Origin: Duganella levis
GTDB taxonomy: Bacteria > Pseudomonadota > Gammaproteobacteria > Burkholderiales > Burkholderiaceae_D
Reading direction: 5' to 3'
DNA length: 64,000 nucleotides
Assembly (NCBI RefSeq): GCF_009857605.1
Contig: NZ_WWCT01000008.1
Coordinates: forward strand, 62,001-126,000
The notes under the pieces are model-generated. The model did not search any database. It had not been told where the DNA came from and worked only from the letters and a program-made list of their open reading frames with translations. Positions 45,323 to 55,167 of this stretch are shown here, one piece after another (within the stretch, counting starts at the first letter, position 1; every line of letters starts with the position of its first letter). Position numbers and translations under genes: made by a program.

Positions 45323-46541
45323 ATATCTTGGGCTCTCTGATGGTGATATGTAAATGATGGGCATGCCCCTGTTCGGTTTTGCTCTGCTGTTCATTGATGG
45401 ACCGGCTGGTATTGCTGTGGGTGTTTAAATCGATGTACCAAGGATCTAATAGCTGCCCAACAACTGGCTGGATGCGTAGCCCTTCTCGTAGGGCACTCAT
45501 CACCTTGGGCTGGGTTTTGTCCATCTCCTCGACGCGCTCATTGCGCTTGTTGCGCGCGGCTTGCGTGGCCTCCTGATCGGATTTATTGTTAGCGTGTGCT
45601 TGCAATGCCAGGGATTCGTTGCGTAATTTTTTTTCTGCATCCGAAACATATGGATTGTTAGAGTGTCCTTTAAAAAGCAAGCCGATACGATTGATTTTCA
45701 CTTTTTGAGTGGGCGTGGCGATGTAGCAAACGTCGAGTCCGAGGCCGGCGCGGTGCGCGATGGAGCCGTAGCATGGGCGCCAGCAAGAGGTGATCAACAT
45801 GTCAGTAATACCCAGCTTGCTGGCCTCCTTGAACAGGGCCTCAAATGCCCATGGATGCGTGCGTGTCAGGACATCTGCTGTTGTGGAGATGCCAGCAATG
45901 TTTTTCTGTGGATTGCCGCTCTCCTCAAAGGCGACGTTCAGCGTTTGTACGCGGTCTGCGGTTTTCATCGTCAGCGGTATTTGGAGTCTGGCCGATTTCA
46001 GTCCGCGATAAATGCTGCCAATGGCCTGCCTGATCTCAACCGCAGTATCTAAGGCCAGCAATTTGTCGGCCTCCACTTCCGTGTAGCGATGGGAGACGGT
46101 CATCCAGATGTTGCCGGTCAATGGGGCTTGATAGCAGTCCTGCGCCGGCTCACCCGGCTTATCCGGGCCGCGTGTCGACGGTGTGCCGATGACTGGCCGA
46201 AGATCGGCATGCTGGCCGGTTTTCTCTGTGATCCTGATCAGCACATGGTTGTTGCCCACCTCTACCGCATATACCGGTGTACTGCGATGATCCGGATGGA
46301 CGTCGCTGTTGAGATAGAGGGCAACCGTGCTTCCCACATTGACCGTGCGCATGATCTTCCGTGAGCGGTCAAGCTTGTTCAACTTGCCGTCGATTTTTCC
46401 ATTGATAACAACCAGATAGGGTATTGCCACGCCAGCATCCGTAGCCTTTGTGTCAAATTCGTAGCACACCATGCGCTTGGCACAGACAGGGACTGTCTTG
46501 ACGGCAGCGCTGGCGTCGAGCTTGCAGGCGGCGTCAGTCAT
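45315..46541 (-). CDS. Putative T6SS effector B with LAS-type (M15-like) peptidase domain
   Basis: This 408-residue protein has no signal peptide. The N-terminal 110 residues look like a beta-sandwich (CYEFDTKATDAGVAIPYLVV, VGSTVALYLNSDVHPDH). The C-terminal half carries the LAS metallopeptidase pattern: SIAHRAGLGLDV with His263 and Asp270, and HLH at 396-398 in HAHHLHITI. Enzymes of that fold (VanX/VanY, MepA, endolysins) cut peptidoglycan peptides. The start overlaps the PAAR stop by eight bases, and an exported paralogous immunity gene follows. Delivery by a type VI system is inferred from the PAAR partner. Confidence 0.75.
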   Translation of the reverse strand: MTDAACKLDASAAVKTVPVCAKRMVCYEFDTKATDAGVAIPYLVVINGKIDGKLNKLDRSRKIMRTVNVGSTVALYLNSDVHPDHRSTPVYAVEVGNNHVLIRITEKTGQHADLRPVIGTPSTRGPDKPGEPAQDCYQAPLTGNIWMTVSHRYTEVEADKLLALDTAVEIRQAIGSIYRGLKSARLQIPLTMKTADRVQTLNVAFEESGNPQKNIAGISTTADVLTRTHPWAFEALFKEASKLGITDMLITSCWRPCYGSIAHRAGLGLDVCYIATPTQKVKINRIGLLFKGHSNNPYVSDAEKKLRNESLALQAHANNKSDQEATQAARNKRNERVEEMDKTQPKVMSALREGLRIQPVVGQLLDPWYIDLNTHSNTSRSINEQQSKTEQGHAHHLHITIREPKIYE

Positions 46542-47055
46542 CGTGGATCTCCGTTTCCCAGTAGAGATGGACAGTGTCCGGAGTATGACTGCTGACATGC
46601 TGGGTGTAGCCATCTTGATCGGTGACGCCGCGTACGATGCTTCCGTCGGGGAGTTCGATACGGTATGGCAGGCCGGCGACCGGCTGACCGGTGGTTTCGT
46701 CGACGGCGCGGAAGGCGCCGCTGTATTGCGCACGATCCTTGGCGGCGGGCGCGGCGGCGCTGGCCGGCGCCGCCGCGCTACCGCCAGCGCCATCGTCAAT
46801 CACCATCTGCTGCTGCGTGGCGATCAGCTTGGCGCCGCAGGCGGTCTTCATGCCGTCGACTGCGGTGCCGATGCCGGAGTAGGTGTGAAAGTCCAACCCT
46901 TCGATAATGGGAAAGGTTCCCTTGCATTGCGGACAGAAAGTCTTGTGCCCCAGCTGCGGCACCGCGCGGCCGTTGGTGGTGACCATCTCGTTGCCTTCGA
47001 GGACTTTGCCGCCATGGGAGGTCGGGTCGCCCTTGCAGATGACGGCGCGCATCAT
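46534..47055 (-). CDS. PAAR-domain protein with transthyretin-like tail, B
   Basis: This 173-residue protein begins with a PAAR domain (VICKGDPTSHGGKVLEGN, then CPQCKGTFPIIEG). An Ala/Pro-rich linker and a C-terminal segment YSGAFRAVDETTGQPVAGLP-DG-GVTDQDGYTQ of transthyretin-like (TTR) type follow. PAAR proteins cap the VgrG spike of the type VI needle, and TTR extensions are known cargo adaptors. The ATG at 47055 has a GGAG site six bases before it. Its N-terminal DNA and upstream region are nearly identical to those of the protein at 49717. Confidence 0.88.
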   Translation of the reverse strand: MMRAVICKGDPTSHGGKVLEGNEMVTTNGRAVPQLGHKTFCPQCKGTFPIIEGLDFHTYSGIGTAVDGMKTACGAKLIATQQQMVIDDGAGGSAAAPASAAAPAAKDRAQYSGAFRAVDETTGQPVAGLPYRIELPDGSIVRGVTDQDGYTQHVSSHTPDTVHLYWETEIHDD

Positions 47056-47140
47056 GAGCTTCTCCAGGGAAAAAGAAGCCACTGTAGAGCGGCGCTGCGC
47101 CGCCGATACTGATCTGGCACAAAAGCTCGGGTGAAGCCTC
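47056..47140 (-). repeat. Upstream region shared by both PAAR genes, copy B
   Basis: The bases before PAAR-B (ribosome site CTGGAGAAGCTC, TTCTTTTTCCC, the CGGCG-rich stretch and TGCCAGATCAGTAT) recur with few changes before PAAR-A at 50272-50356. It probably holds the promoter of the module and is a recombination substrate. Confidence 0.7.
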
Positions 47141-47151
47141 GAACTCAAATA

Positions 47152-47336
47152 GACGCCAGCACCGTCGACTGGTTCATCGAAAACGGCGGACATGCTGCGC
47201 AAGAACGACGACTATCCGCAAGATGCTGCTGTCCAAAGGCGGCACCATGGACGCGATGCAAATGTACCGCAACTTCCGCGGCCGCGATGCGAAGATCGAA
47301 CCGCTGCTGGAACGCCGTGGTTTGACCGATAAGTAA
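47152..47336 (+). pseudogene. Remnant of the 3' end of an M3 peptidase gene
   Basis: This stretch matches the last 186 bases of M3 copy 2, from the codons for the DTVDWFTENGG segment to the stop. Small insertions and deletions near 47190-47215 break the frame. There is no 5' part. It lies on the plus strand within a minus-strand array and is part of the 267-base segmental duplicate. Confidence 0.85.
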
Positions 47337-47418
47337 TCTTCAAGACGAGTAGCGCTGGTCCATGATCAGCCTACTCGCATGCGATATCGCGGTAGTAGTT
47401 TTTATCGGGATATTCAGG
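47152..47418. repeat. Duplicated segment, copy 2
   Basis: This is the second copy of 42797-43063. It carries the dcp 3' end on the plus strand and the immunity C-terminus (EYPDKNYYRDIACE) on the minus strand. Between the copies lie modules B and C, so they bracket most of the array. Confidence 0.85.
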
Positions 47419-47649
47419 GGGATAAGTAGAGCCCTTCCTCGCAGCTCTCGCGTTCATTTGCTCCGCTTCCCGGTAGTCTTTTGCCCGGTCCTTTTCCGGG
47501 CCGACAAATAGCAAATAGCGAATCTCCCAGTCGCGTTCGATCCAGTCGTGTTGTTCCGCTTTGGTGAGATCCTCTGCGTGTGACGATGCCATCAAACACA
47601 TCAACAGACCTGCCAGCTGAATTCTGATTCTATGCATGATGTGCTCCAA
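47371..47649 (-). pseudogene. Internally deleted immunity-family gene
   Basis: This open frame of 92 codons has an intact signal peptide and the N-terminal family start HDWIERDWEIRYLLFVGPEKD. It then jumps after about residue 73 to the last 15 residues EYPDKNYYRDIACE. About 200 residues, including the invariant 40-residue block, are missing. The reading frame stays open, so a small exported protein could still be made. It follows immunity gene A by seven bases. It is either decay or a minimal derivative. Confidence 0.75.
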
Positions 47650-47656
47650 GTGTGTG

Positions 47657-48535
47657 TCAATCGTGGTTGAGCTCTTGAATATCGTCCTTGTAGTTTTTGT
47701 TTGGATATTCAGGTTGATACAGCGGTGGAACAGGTAGGGGATAGTTGTGCTTGCGGCCCCATGCTTGTATGTCGTTGATCATACCTGGCTGTTCCCCTGC
47801 CGGGCACTCATGCAGACATAGCCAGGTTTTGCCATTCATGCCGATGATCGGTTTGGGCGCGTCTTTAAAGCGCGACCAGCCGACGAATTCACCGATGAAA
47901 TTGCCGCGTTTGGTGTAAGTGGTAACGTCGATGTAGGGGCGTTCGTCATTGAACAGCTGCGCAGTCCATTCACGGCAGCCGAAGTCCCCAGGATAATCAC
48001 CAGTTTTCCAATCGTCCTCGTAGCGAATTTTATCCAGGAAGATGCATGGACTTGGTCCGAAACTTGAATTTCCGGGGATCCCCTGCGCCCAATACACCAA
48101 GTCGTATGGCTTGGTATGATTCACATTTGGTCGAACCAATACTACATGTCCTAACTCTGATAGCTTGCCAGCGAACCCGCGTAATCTCCTATCATTGGTA
48201 ATCAGCCTTCCGGCTTCATCAAAACTCAGCAATGCAGTAGTAATTGTTTCAGCATTTGGCGCGGCAACAAGGTTGGTCGTGGGCAGTAGTTCTTGGCTGT
48301 TGAGATAAATAAAATTTTTTTTCTTTGTCGCGTCAAGCAGGTTGTTGCGTTTAGCTAAGCGAATGGACTCGGCTTTGCCGGCTACTGTGTCTACGAATAA
48401 TAAGTATCGAATTGACCAGCGCACATCAATCCAAGTGAGAGAGGGATCTTCATCAGACGCACTGGCGCTATTTGTAAAGATTGCTTGTACCAGAACGGCC
48501 GAAATGGCGGTACACAGAAAGAGATCTTTAGTCAT
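47657..48535 (-). CDS. Putative periplasmic immunity protein A
   Basis: This 292-residue protein has a signal peptide (about residues 1-26, ending ASA). The family N-terminus SLTWIDVRWSIRYLLFVDT follows, then a divergent middle, the invariant DFGCREWTAQLFNDERPY block near residues 190-230 and the end PEYPNKNYKDD. The ATG overlaps the effector A stop by eight bases (ATGACTAA). The base composition is visibly more AT-rich than the surrounding core genes. Role as the partner of effector A is inferred; no known family was recognised. Confidence 0.72.
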   Translation of the reverse strand: MTKDLFLCTAISAVLVQAIFTNSASASDEDPSLTWIDVRWSIRYLLFVDTVAGKAESIRLAKRNNLLDATKKKNFIYLNSQELLPTTNLVAAPNAETITTALLSFDEAGRLITNDRRLRGFAGKLSELGHVVLVRPNVNHTKPYDLVYWAQGIPGNSSFGPSPCIFLDKIRYEDDWKTGDYPGDFGCREWTAQLFNDERPYIDVTTYTKRGNFIGEFVGWSRFKDAPKPIIGMNGKTWLCLHECPAGEQPGMINDIQAWGRKHNYPLPVPPLYQPEYPNKNYKDDIQELNHD

Positions 48536-49745
48536 AAATTTTGGCGTCCTTGATAGTGATATGCAGATGGTCTTTATGAATTCTTTCGTTATCGCTTGAT
48601 TGCGCGTTAGTTTTTTGGCTCTTAGAATCTTTCGTATTTAATTCGATATACCAAGGATCTAGAATTTGTTCGACTACTTCCAATGCTTGCAGTTTCCGAC
48701 GAATGCTTCGAATAAGTTGAGGTTCATTTTTCTCCACTTCGTTTTCCCAACTGTCGCAGTTGGCCTTGGCGGCTTCCCTGATTTCCTTATCGCGATGAAG
48801 TTTTTCTTGGAGCCGAGCATTGGTACACGCAGCTAACAGTTCTTTTTCATGAGTTGTTATATTCGGATTGTCAGAGGTGTCGGGCACCGTTAAGCCGACA
48901 CGATTGATATTTATTCGTTTGTTTGAGGTGGCGACGACGTCTATGTCGATGCCGAGTCCGGCCCGGTGTGCAATGGAGCCTAAAGAAGGTCGCCAACATG
49001 ATGTAATGTGCAATTGAGAAAGCTGTGTGTCACGCGCCATATCAAACAAAGCCATAAATGCCCAAGGATGCGTCCTGGGAAGTACGTCATTTGAGAGGGA
49101 GCAACGAGAGATATTGGCCTGGGGGTTGCCTTGATTGATGAAGCTGACGTGTAAAACTCCGCTTTCCCCGCGGAGCGGTATGTCTAGCTTTCCTACCCCT
49201 AATCCTCGGTAAATGCTGCAAACTGCTTTCCGGACAACAGGGTCGGTATTGGCAGGCAATAATGCATTAGCCTCCGCCTCGGTGTACCTGTGCGATATCG
49301 TCATCCATATGTTGCCCGTTAGCTTAGCTGTATAGAAGTCAGTATCCGGACTGAGTGAAAGCGTAGCAGGAACCGGCTTGAGTGTTGGTGGATCAGGATC
49401 GTCATTGCCGGTTTTTTCTGTGATCTTCACAGAAACGTTTTTGTCATTGACGGTTACTTCATATACAGGATTGCGACGGTGGTTGGGGTGAACGTCGCTG
49501 TTGAGGTAAAGCGCTACCTTGCTACCGGCTTCTACGGTGACAGCGATCTTACGGTTTTCGCGGCTGAGTCTTCTCGGTTTGTCCGGCCCCTGGACTTTGC
49601 CGTTGACGATAACTACGTAAGGTATAGCTAGGTCGGCTCTGGTTGCTTTAGTGTCGAACTCGTAGCTTACTCTGCGCTGGGCGTGAACCGGAACCGTAGT
49701 GACGCTTGCATTGGTGTCAAGTGTACTGCTGGTAGCATCGTTCAT
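48528..49745 (-). CDS. Putative T6SS effector A with LAS-type (M15-like) peptidase domain
   Basis: This 405-residue protein is a paralogue of effector B. The N-terminal beta-rich part is well conserved between them (VSYEFDTKATRADLAIPYVV, VALYLNSDVHPNH), and the C-terminal third is more divergent. The catalytic pattern is kept: SIAHRAGLGIDI with His260 and Asp267, and HLH at 393-395 in HKDHLHITI. It overlaps the PAAR-A gene by 29 bases and the immunity A gene by eight. The C-terminal part is AT-rich compared with the PAAR gene. A peptidoglycan target is inferred from the fold. Confidence 0.75.
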   Translation of the reverse strand: MNDATSSTLDTNASVTTVPVHAQRRVSYEFDTKATRADLAIPYVVIVNGKVQGPDKPRRLSRENRKIAVTVEAGSKVALYLNSDVHPNHRRNPVYEVTVNDKNVSVKITEKTGNDDPDPPTLKPVPATLSLSPDTDFYTAKLTGNIWMTISHRYTEAEANALLPANTDPVVRKAVCSIYRGLGVGKLDIPLRGESGVLHVSFINQGNPQANISRCSLSNDVLPRTHPWAFMALFDMARDTQLSQLHITSCWRPSLGSIAHRAGLGIDIDVVATSNKRININRVGLTVPDTSDNPNITTHEKELLAACTNARLQEKLHRDKEIREAAKANCDSWENEVEKNEPQLIRSIRRKLQALEVVEQILDPWYIELNTKDSKSQKTNAQSSDNERIHKDHLHITIKDAKIYD

Positions 49746-50271
49746 CGCTGGCCTCCGTTTCCCAGTAGAGCTTGACGGTGTCCGGGTTGTCGCTGCTGAC
49801 ATGCTGGGTGTGGCCGTCTTCATCGGTCACGCCGCGCACGGTGCGGCCGTCGGGCAGTTCGATGCGGTAGGGCAGGCCGGCGACCGGTTGGCCGGTGGTG
49901 TCGTCGACGGCGCGGAAGGCGCCGCTGTATGGCGCCTGTTGCTTGGTGGGTGCTGCGCTGTTGGCCGGTGCGGGCGCGCTGTCCGTCGTGCCACCGCTGC
50001 TGCCGCCATCGTCGATCACCATCTGCTGCTGGGTGGCGATCAGCTTGGCGCCGCAGGCGGTCTTCATGCCTTCGACTGCGGTGCCGATGCCGGCGTAGGT
50101 GTGGAAGTCCAGCCCTTCGATAATGGGAAAGGTTCCCTTGCATTGCGGACAGAAGGTCTTGTGCCCCAGCTGCGCCACGGCGCGGCCGTTGGTGGTGACC
50201 AGTTCGTTGCCTTCGAGGACTTTGCCGCCATGGGAGGTCGGGTCGCCTTTGCAGATGACGGCGCGCATCAT
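49717..50271 (-). CDS. PAAR-domain protein with transthyretin-like tail, A
   Basis: This 184-residue protein has the same PAAR domain as the one at 46534 (GDPTSHGGKVLEGN, CPQCKGTFPIIEG), a Ser/Pro/Ala linker and a TTR-like tail (YSGAFRAVDDTTGQPVAGLP, GVTDEDGHTQ). The tail is 11 residues longer at its end, so the overlap with the effector gene is 29 rather than 8 bases. It is the first gene of module A. The GGAG ribosome site lies six bases before the ATG at 50271. Confidence 0.88.
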   Translation of the reverse strand: MMRAVICKGDPTSHGGKVLEGNELVTTNGRAVAQLGHKTFCPQCKGTFPIIEGLDFHTYAGIGTAVEGMKTACGAKLIATQQQMVIDDGGSSGGTTDSAPAPANSAAPTKQQAPYSGAFRAVDDTTGQPVAGLPYRIELPDGRTVRGVTDEDGHTQHVSSDNPDTVKLYWETEASDERCYQQYT

Positions 50272-50356
50272 GAGCTTCTCCAGGGAAAAAGAAGTCACTC
50301 TAGAGCGGCGCGGCGCAGCCTATACTGATCTGGCACAAAAGCTTGCGTTAAGCATC
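50272..50356 (-). repeat. Upstream region shared by both PAAR genes, copy A
   Basis: This is the counterpart of 47056-47140, with the same ribosome site, TTCTTTTTCCC run and TGCCAGATCAGTATAGG segment. The similarity continues through the first half of the PAAR gene. Confidence 0.7.
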
Positions 50357-50415
50357 ACACTGGAATGTCGGCCACTTTGTGTACAATCATCCCAGCCTTT
50401 GATTTTTGAGTACAT

Positions 50416-50619
50416 ATGAATAACCAACTACACGGCGTAACGCTGGAAGCGATTGTGACCCGCCTGCACGACTACTATGGCTGGGAACAACTGGCGCAGC
50501 GGATCGATATCAACTGTTTCAGCAGCGATCCCAGCATCAAGTCCAGCCTGAAGTTCTTGCGCAAGACGCCGTGGGCCAGGACGCAGGTCGAAGCCCTGTA
50601 TCTGGCCACCACATTCTAA
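50416..50619 (+). CDS. VF530 family DNA-binding protein (DUF2132)
   Basis: This 67-residue protein matches the VF530/DUF2132 pattern along its whole length: [20 protein letters not shown], then [24 protein letters not shown]. The Vibrio fischeri member is known by structure as a double-stranded DNA-binding protein. Its biological role is unknown. It begins just outside the effector array and is followed after 13 bases by a DUF4404 gene. Confidence 0.88.
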   Translation: MNNQLHGVTLEAIVTRLHDYYGWEQLAQRIDINCFSSDPSIKSSLKFLRKTPWARTQVEALYLATTF

Positions 50620-50632
50620 ACAGGGAACGATT

Positions 50633-50908
50633 ATGGACAGCAATCTGAAAACCTCGCTCAAGAACCTGCACGCCAATCTGGCCAATGCCGGTCCGGTCGA
50701 TGAGGAATTGCAGGAACTGCTGCGACAGCTCAACGGCGATATCCAGACGCTGCTGGAGCGCGGCACCGAGCCGGCCCCCGGCGAGTCCACCACGTACGGC
50801 CTGGCGGAGCGCTCGCAGGAGCTGTCGGCCAAGTTCGCCGCCAAGCATCCGACGCTGGAGTCGGGCCTGCGCGAGCTGGGCACGATCCTGTCAAACATGG
50901 GCATTTGA
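50633..50908 (+). CDS. DUF4404 family protein
   Basis: This 91-residue protein is helical, with LKNLHANLANAGPVDEELQELL at the start, a flexible Pro/Gly segment in the middle and ELSAKFAAKHPTLESGLREL near the end. This fits DUF4404, a family without assigned function. It has no signal peptide. It is probably co-transcribed with the VF530 gene. Confidence 0.8.
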   Translation: MDSNLKTSLKNLHANLANAGPVDEELQELLRQLNGDIQTLLERGTEPAPGESTTYGLAERSQELSAKFAAKHPTLESGLRELGTILSNMGI

Positions 50909-50998
50909 TATCGTTTTCGCACAAGTGTTTGAAAAGTAAAAGGAAATTCACGACCGCGTGAGCGGAACGGGGCTAACTCCGGTACAATACGGCCCCAT

Positions 50999-53407
<2,409 letters not shown>

Positions 53408-53424
53408 GGCAAGCGCTAACTTGC

Positions 53425-53451
53425 AAAAAGCACCTTCGGGTGCTTTTTTTT
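53425..53451 (+). terminator. Rho-independent terminator of the ygiQ-like gene
   Basis: AAAAAGCACC-TTCG-GGTGCTTTTT forms a 10-bp stem with a UUCG tetraloop and a T-run, 18 bases after the stop. Confidence 0.93.
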
Positions 53452-53592
53452 ATCCGTTCTCAGAAGAAATCTTGTTAAATTGCCGTATCGGCTTAATAAC
53501 GTGGATAATTCAGTTCTGCTTGTGTGATGTGCGGCTGCCGAGGCGGGCTACACTGCTTGCACCGCAGACTTTATTCTGTGAATTGGATGATC

Positions 53593-55047
53593 ATGAAAAA
53601 CTTTAAATTCTCTTCGTTCCTGCTGGTACCGCTGCTTGCCGTGCTGGCCGCGTGCGGTGGTGGCGGCGGCAGCAGCACCCCCTCGACCCCGGCCGTGACG
53701 CTGAAAAGCATTGCCGTGACTTCGGCGCAGCCGACCACCATGGTGACCAACACCACCGCGCAGCTGACCGCCACCGGCACCTATTCGGACGGTTCGACCA
53801 AGGCGCTGACCAGCGCGGTCTGGGCCATCAAGTCCGGCGCCACCACGGTGGCGCAAGTATCGTCCACCGGCCTGGTCACCGCCAAGGGTGTCGGCACCGA
53901 ATCCGTGACCGCCACGGACAGCAGCATTACCGGCACGATCGCACTGTCCGTGATCGCCCCTTCGCCGTGGACCCAGGTGGCCGCCGGCGGCAACCAGACC
54001 ATCGGCCTCAAGACCGACGGCAAGCTCTATAGTTGGGGCTCCAACATCCGCGGCCAGCTGGGCGACGGCACCAGCACCGACCGCAGCGCGCCGGTCACGG
54101 TGTCCGGCAATAGCACGCTGTGGAAGCAGGTGGCCGTGGGCGACCGCTTCGCCGTGGCGATCCGCACCGACGGCACGCTGTGGGCCTGGGGTTACAACCT
54201 CAATGGCCAGCTGGGCGACGGCACCCAGATCGACCGCCTCACGCCGGTCCAGATCGGCACCGCCAAGACCTGGAGCTTCGTTTCGGCCGGCCGCGCCCAC
54301 GTGGCGGCGCTGCAGAGTGTGACCAGCACCGGCACCACCGGCAGCGCTGGCACCACCGTGTCCACCTTGTACACCTGGGGCAGCAATGTCAATGGCCAGC
54401 TGGGCGACGGCACCACCGACGAAAAGCGCGTGCCGACCAAGATCGGCACTGCCAACTGGCTGACGGTGGCGGCCGGCGATTCCCACACCGTGGGCATCCA
54501 GAGCAACAACACGCTGTGGGGCTGGGGCGACACCTCCTTTGGACAGGTCGGCAATGGCGCCACCAGCGGCAATGTCGTCGCGCCGGTGCAAATCGGCACG
54601 GCGACCTGGCTGTCGGTGGCGGCCGGCAGCTTCCACACGCTGGCGATCAGCACCGACAGTGCGTTGTTCGCCTGGGGCCGGGGCGATTCCGGTCAGCTGG
54701 GCAATAACGGCAACAGCCTGCAGCCGACGCCGGTGCCGGTCAGCACGGCCAAGAACTGGGCCCGCATCGCCGGCGGCCTGTCGCACAGTGTCGGCGTGCA
54801 GAACGATGGCACGCTGTGGGGCTGGGGCTCGAACGCGGAAGGCCAGCTTACCAATGGCAATACCGACAGCCTGTTCCCGGTCCAGATCGGCGACCTGAAA
54901 ACCTGGAAAACCGTGGCGGCCGGCAACGCCCATACGGTCGCGCTGCGGGCCGACAGCACCTTGTGGACCTGGGGCCGCAACGGCAACGGCCAGCTGGGCA
55001 ACGGCACCGTAACCAACTCGGCGACGCCGGTCAACGTGGCGTATTGA
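53593..55047 (+). CDS. RCC1-repeat lipoprotein with BIG2-like domain
   Basis: This 484-residue protein has a lipoprotein signal ending LAAC at Cys21 and a Gly/Ser linker. A bacterial Ig-like (BIG2) domain follows at about residues 40-125 (VTSAQPTTMVTNTTAQLTAT). Then come seven RCC1-type repeats of the form DGTLWAWGYNLNGQLGDGT, enough to close a seven-bladed propeller. It is probably an outer-membrane surface protein for binding. The ATG at 53593 sits in front of the signal peptide; an ATG at 53587 is also possible. A terminator follows. Confidence 0.88.
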   Translation: MKNFKFSSFLLVPLLAVLAACGGGGGSSTPSTPAVTLKSIAVTSAQPTTMVTNTTAQLTATGTYSDGSTKALTSAVWAIKSGATTVAQVSSTGLVTAKGVGTESVTATDSSITGTIALSVIAPSPWTQVAAGGNQTIGLKTDGKLYSWGSNIRGQLGDGTSTDRSAPVTVSGNSTLWKQVAVGDRFAVAIRTDGTLWAWGYNLNGQLGDGTQIDRLTPVQIGTAKTWSFVSAGRAHVAALQSVTSTGTTGSAGTTVSTLYTWGSNVNGQLGDGTTDEKRVPTKIGTANWLTVAAGDSHTVGIQSNNTLWGWGDTSFGQVGNGATSGNVVAPVQIGTATWLSVAAGSFHTLAISTDSALFAWGRGDSGQLGNNGNSLQPTPVPVSTAKNWARIAGGLSHSVGVQNDGTLWGWGSNAEGQLTNGNTDSLFPVQIGDLKTWKTVAAGNAHTVALRADSTLWTWGRNGNGQLGNGTVTNSATPVNVAY

Positions 55048-55066
55048 TCGCGGCTTGGCGGCGCAA

Positions 55067-55107
55067 CAACGGACGGCGGGCATCAGCCCGGCCGTCCGTT
55101 GCTTTTT
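55067..55107 (+). terminator. Terminator after the RCC1 lipoprotein gene
   Basis: AACGGACGGCGGG and CCCGGCCGTCCGTT pair with a single bulged base around a six-base loop, followed shortly by TTTTT. Confidence 0.85.
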
Positions 55108-55167
55108 GTGTGGCGCCGGCGTCGAAGCGGCTACACTAGAGCCACTGCCTATCGTCCCGGGAACTCT

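Noticed and set aside
47131..47325. Open frame of 64 codons over the dcp remnant
   Set aside because: It is out of frame with the peptidase for most of its length and exists only because the remnant has frameshifts.
43016..50271. Reading the array as a classical toxin-antitoxin or restriction locus
   Set aside because: The partners carry signal peptides and the effectors have peptidase motifs and PAAR leaders. That fits secreted antibacterial effectors and not a cytosolic toxin-antitoxin pair.
54000..55047. Tandem repeats in the RCC1 lipoprotein as a DNA repeat or CRISPR-like array
   Set aside because: The repeats are protein propeller blades of about 50 codons with varied DNA, and there are no short identical direct repeats with spacers.
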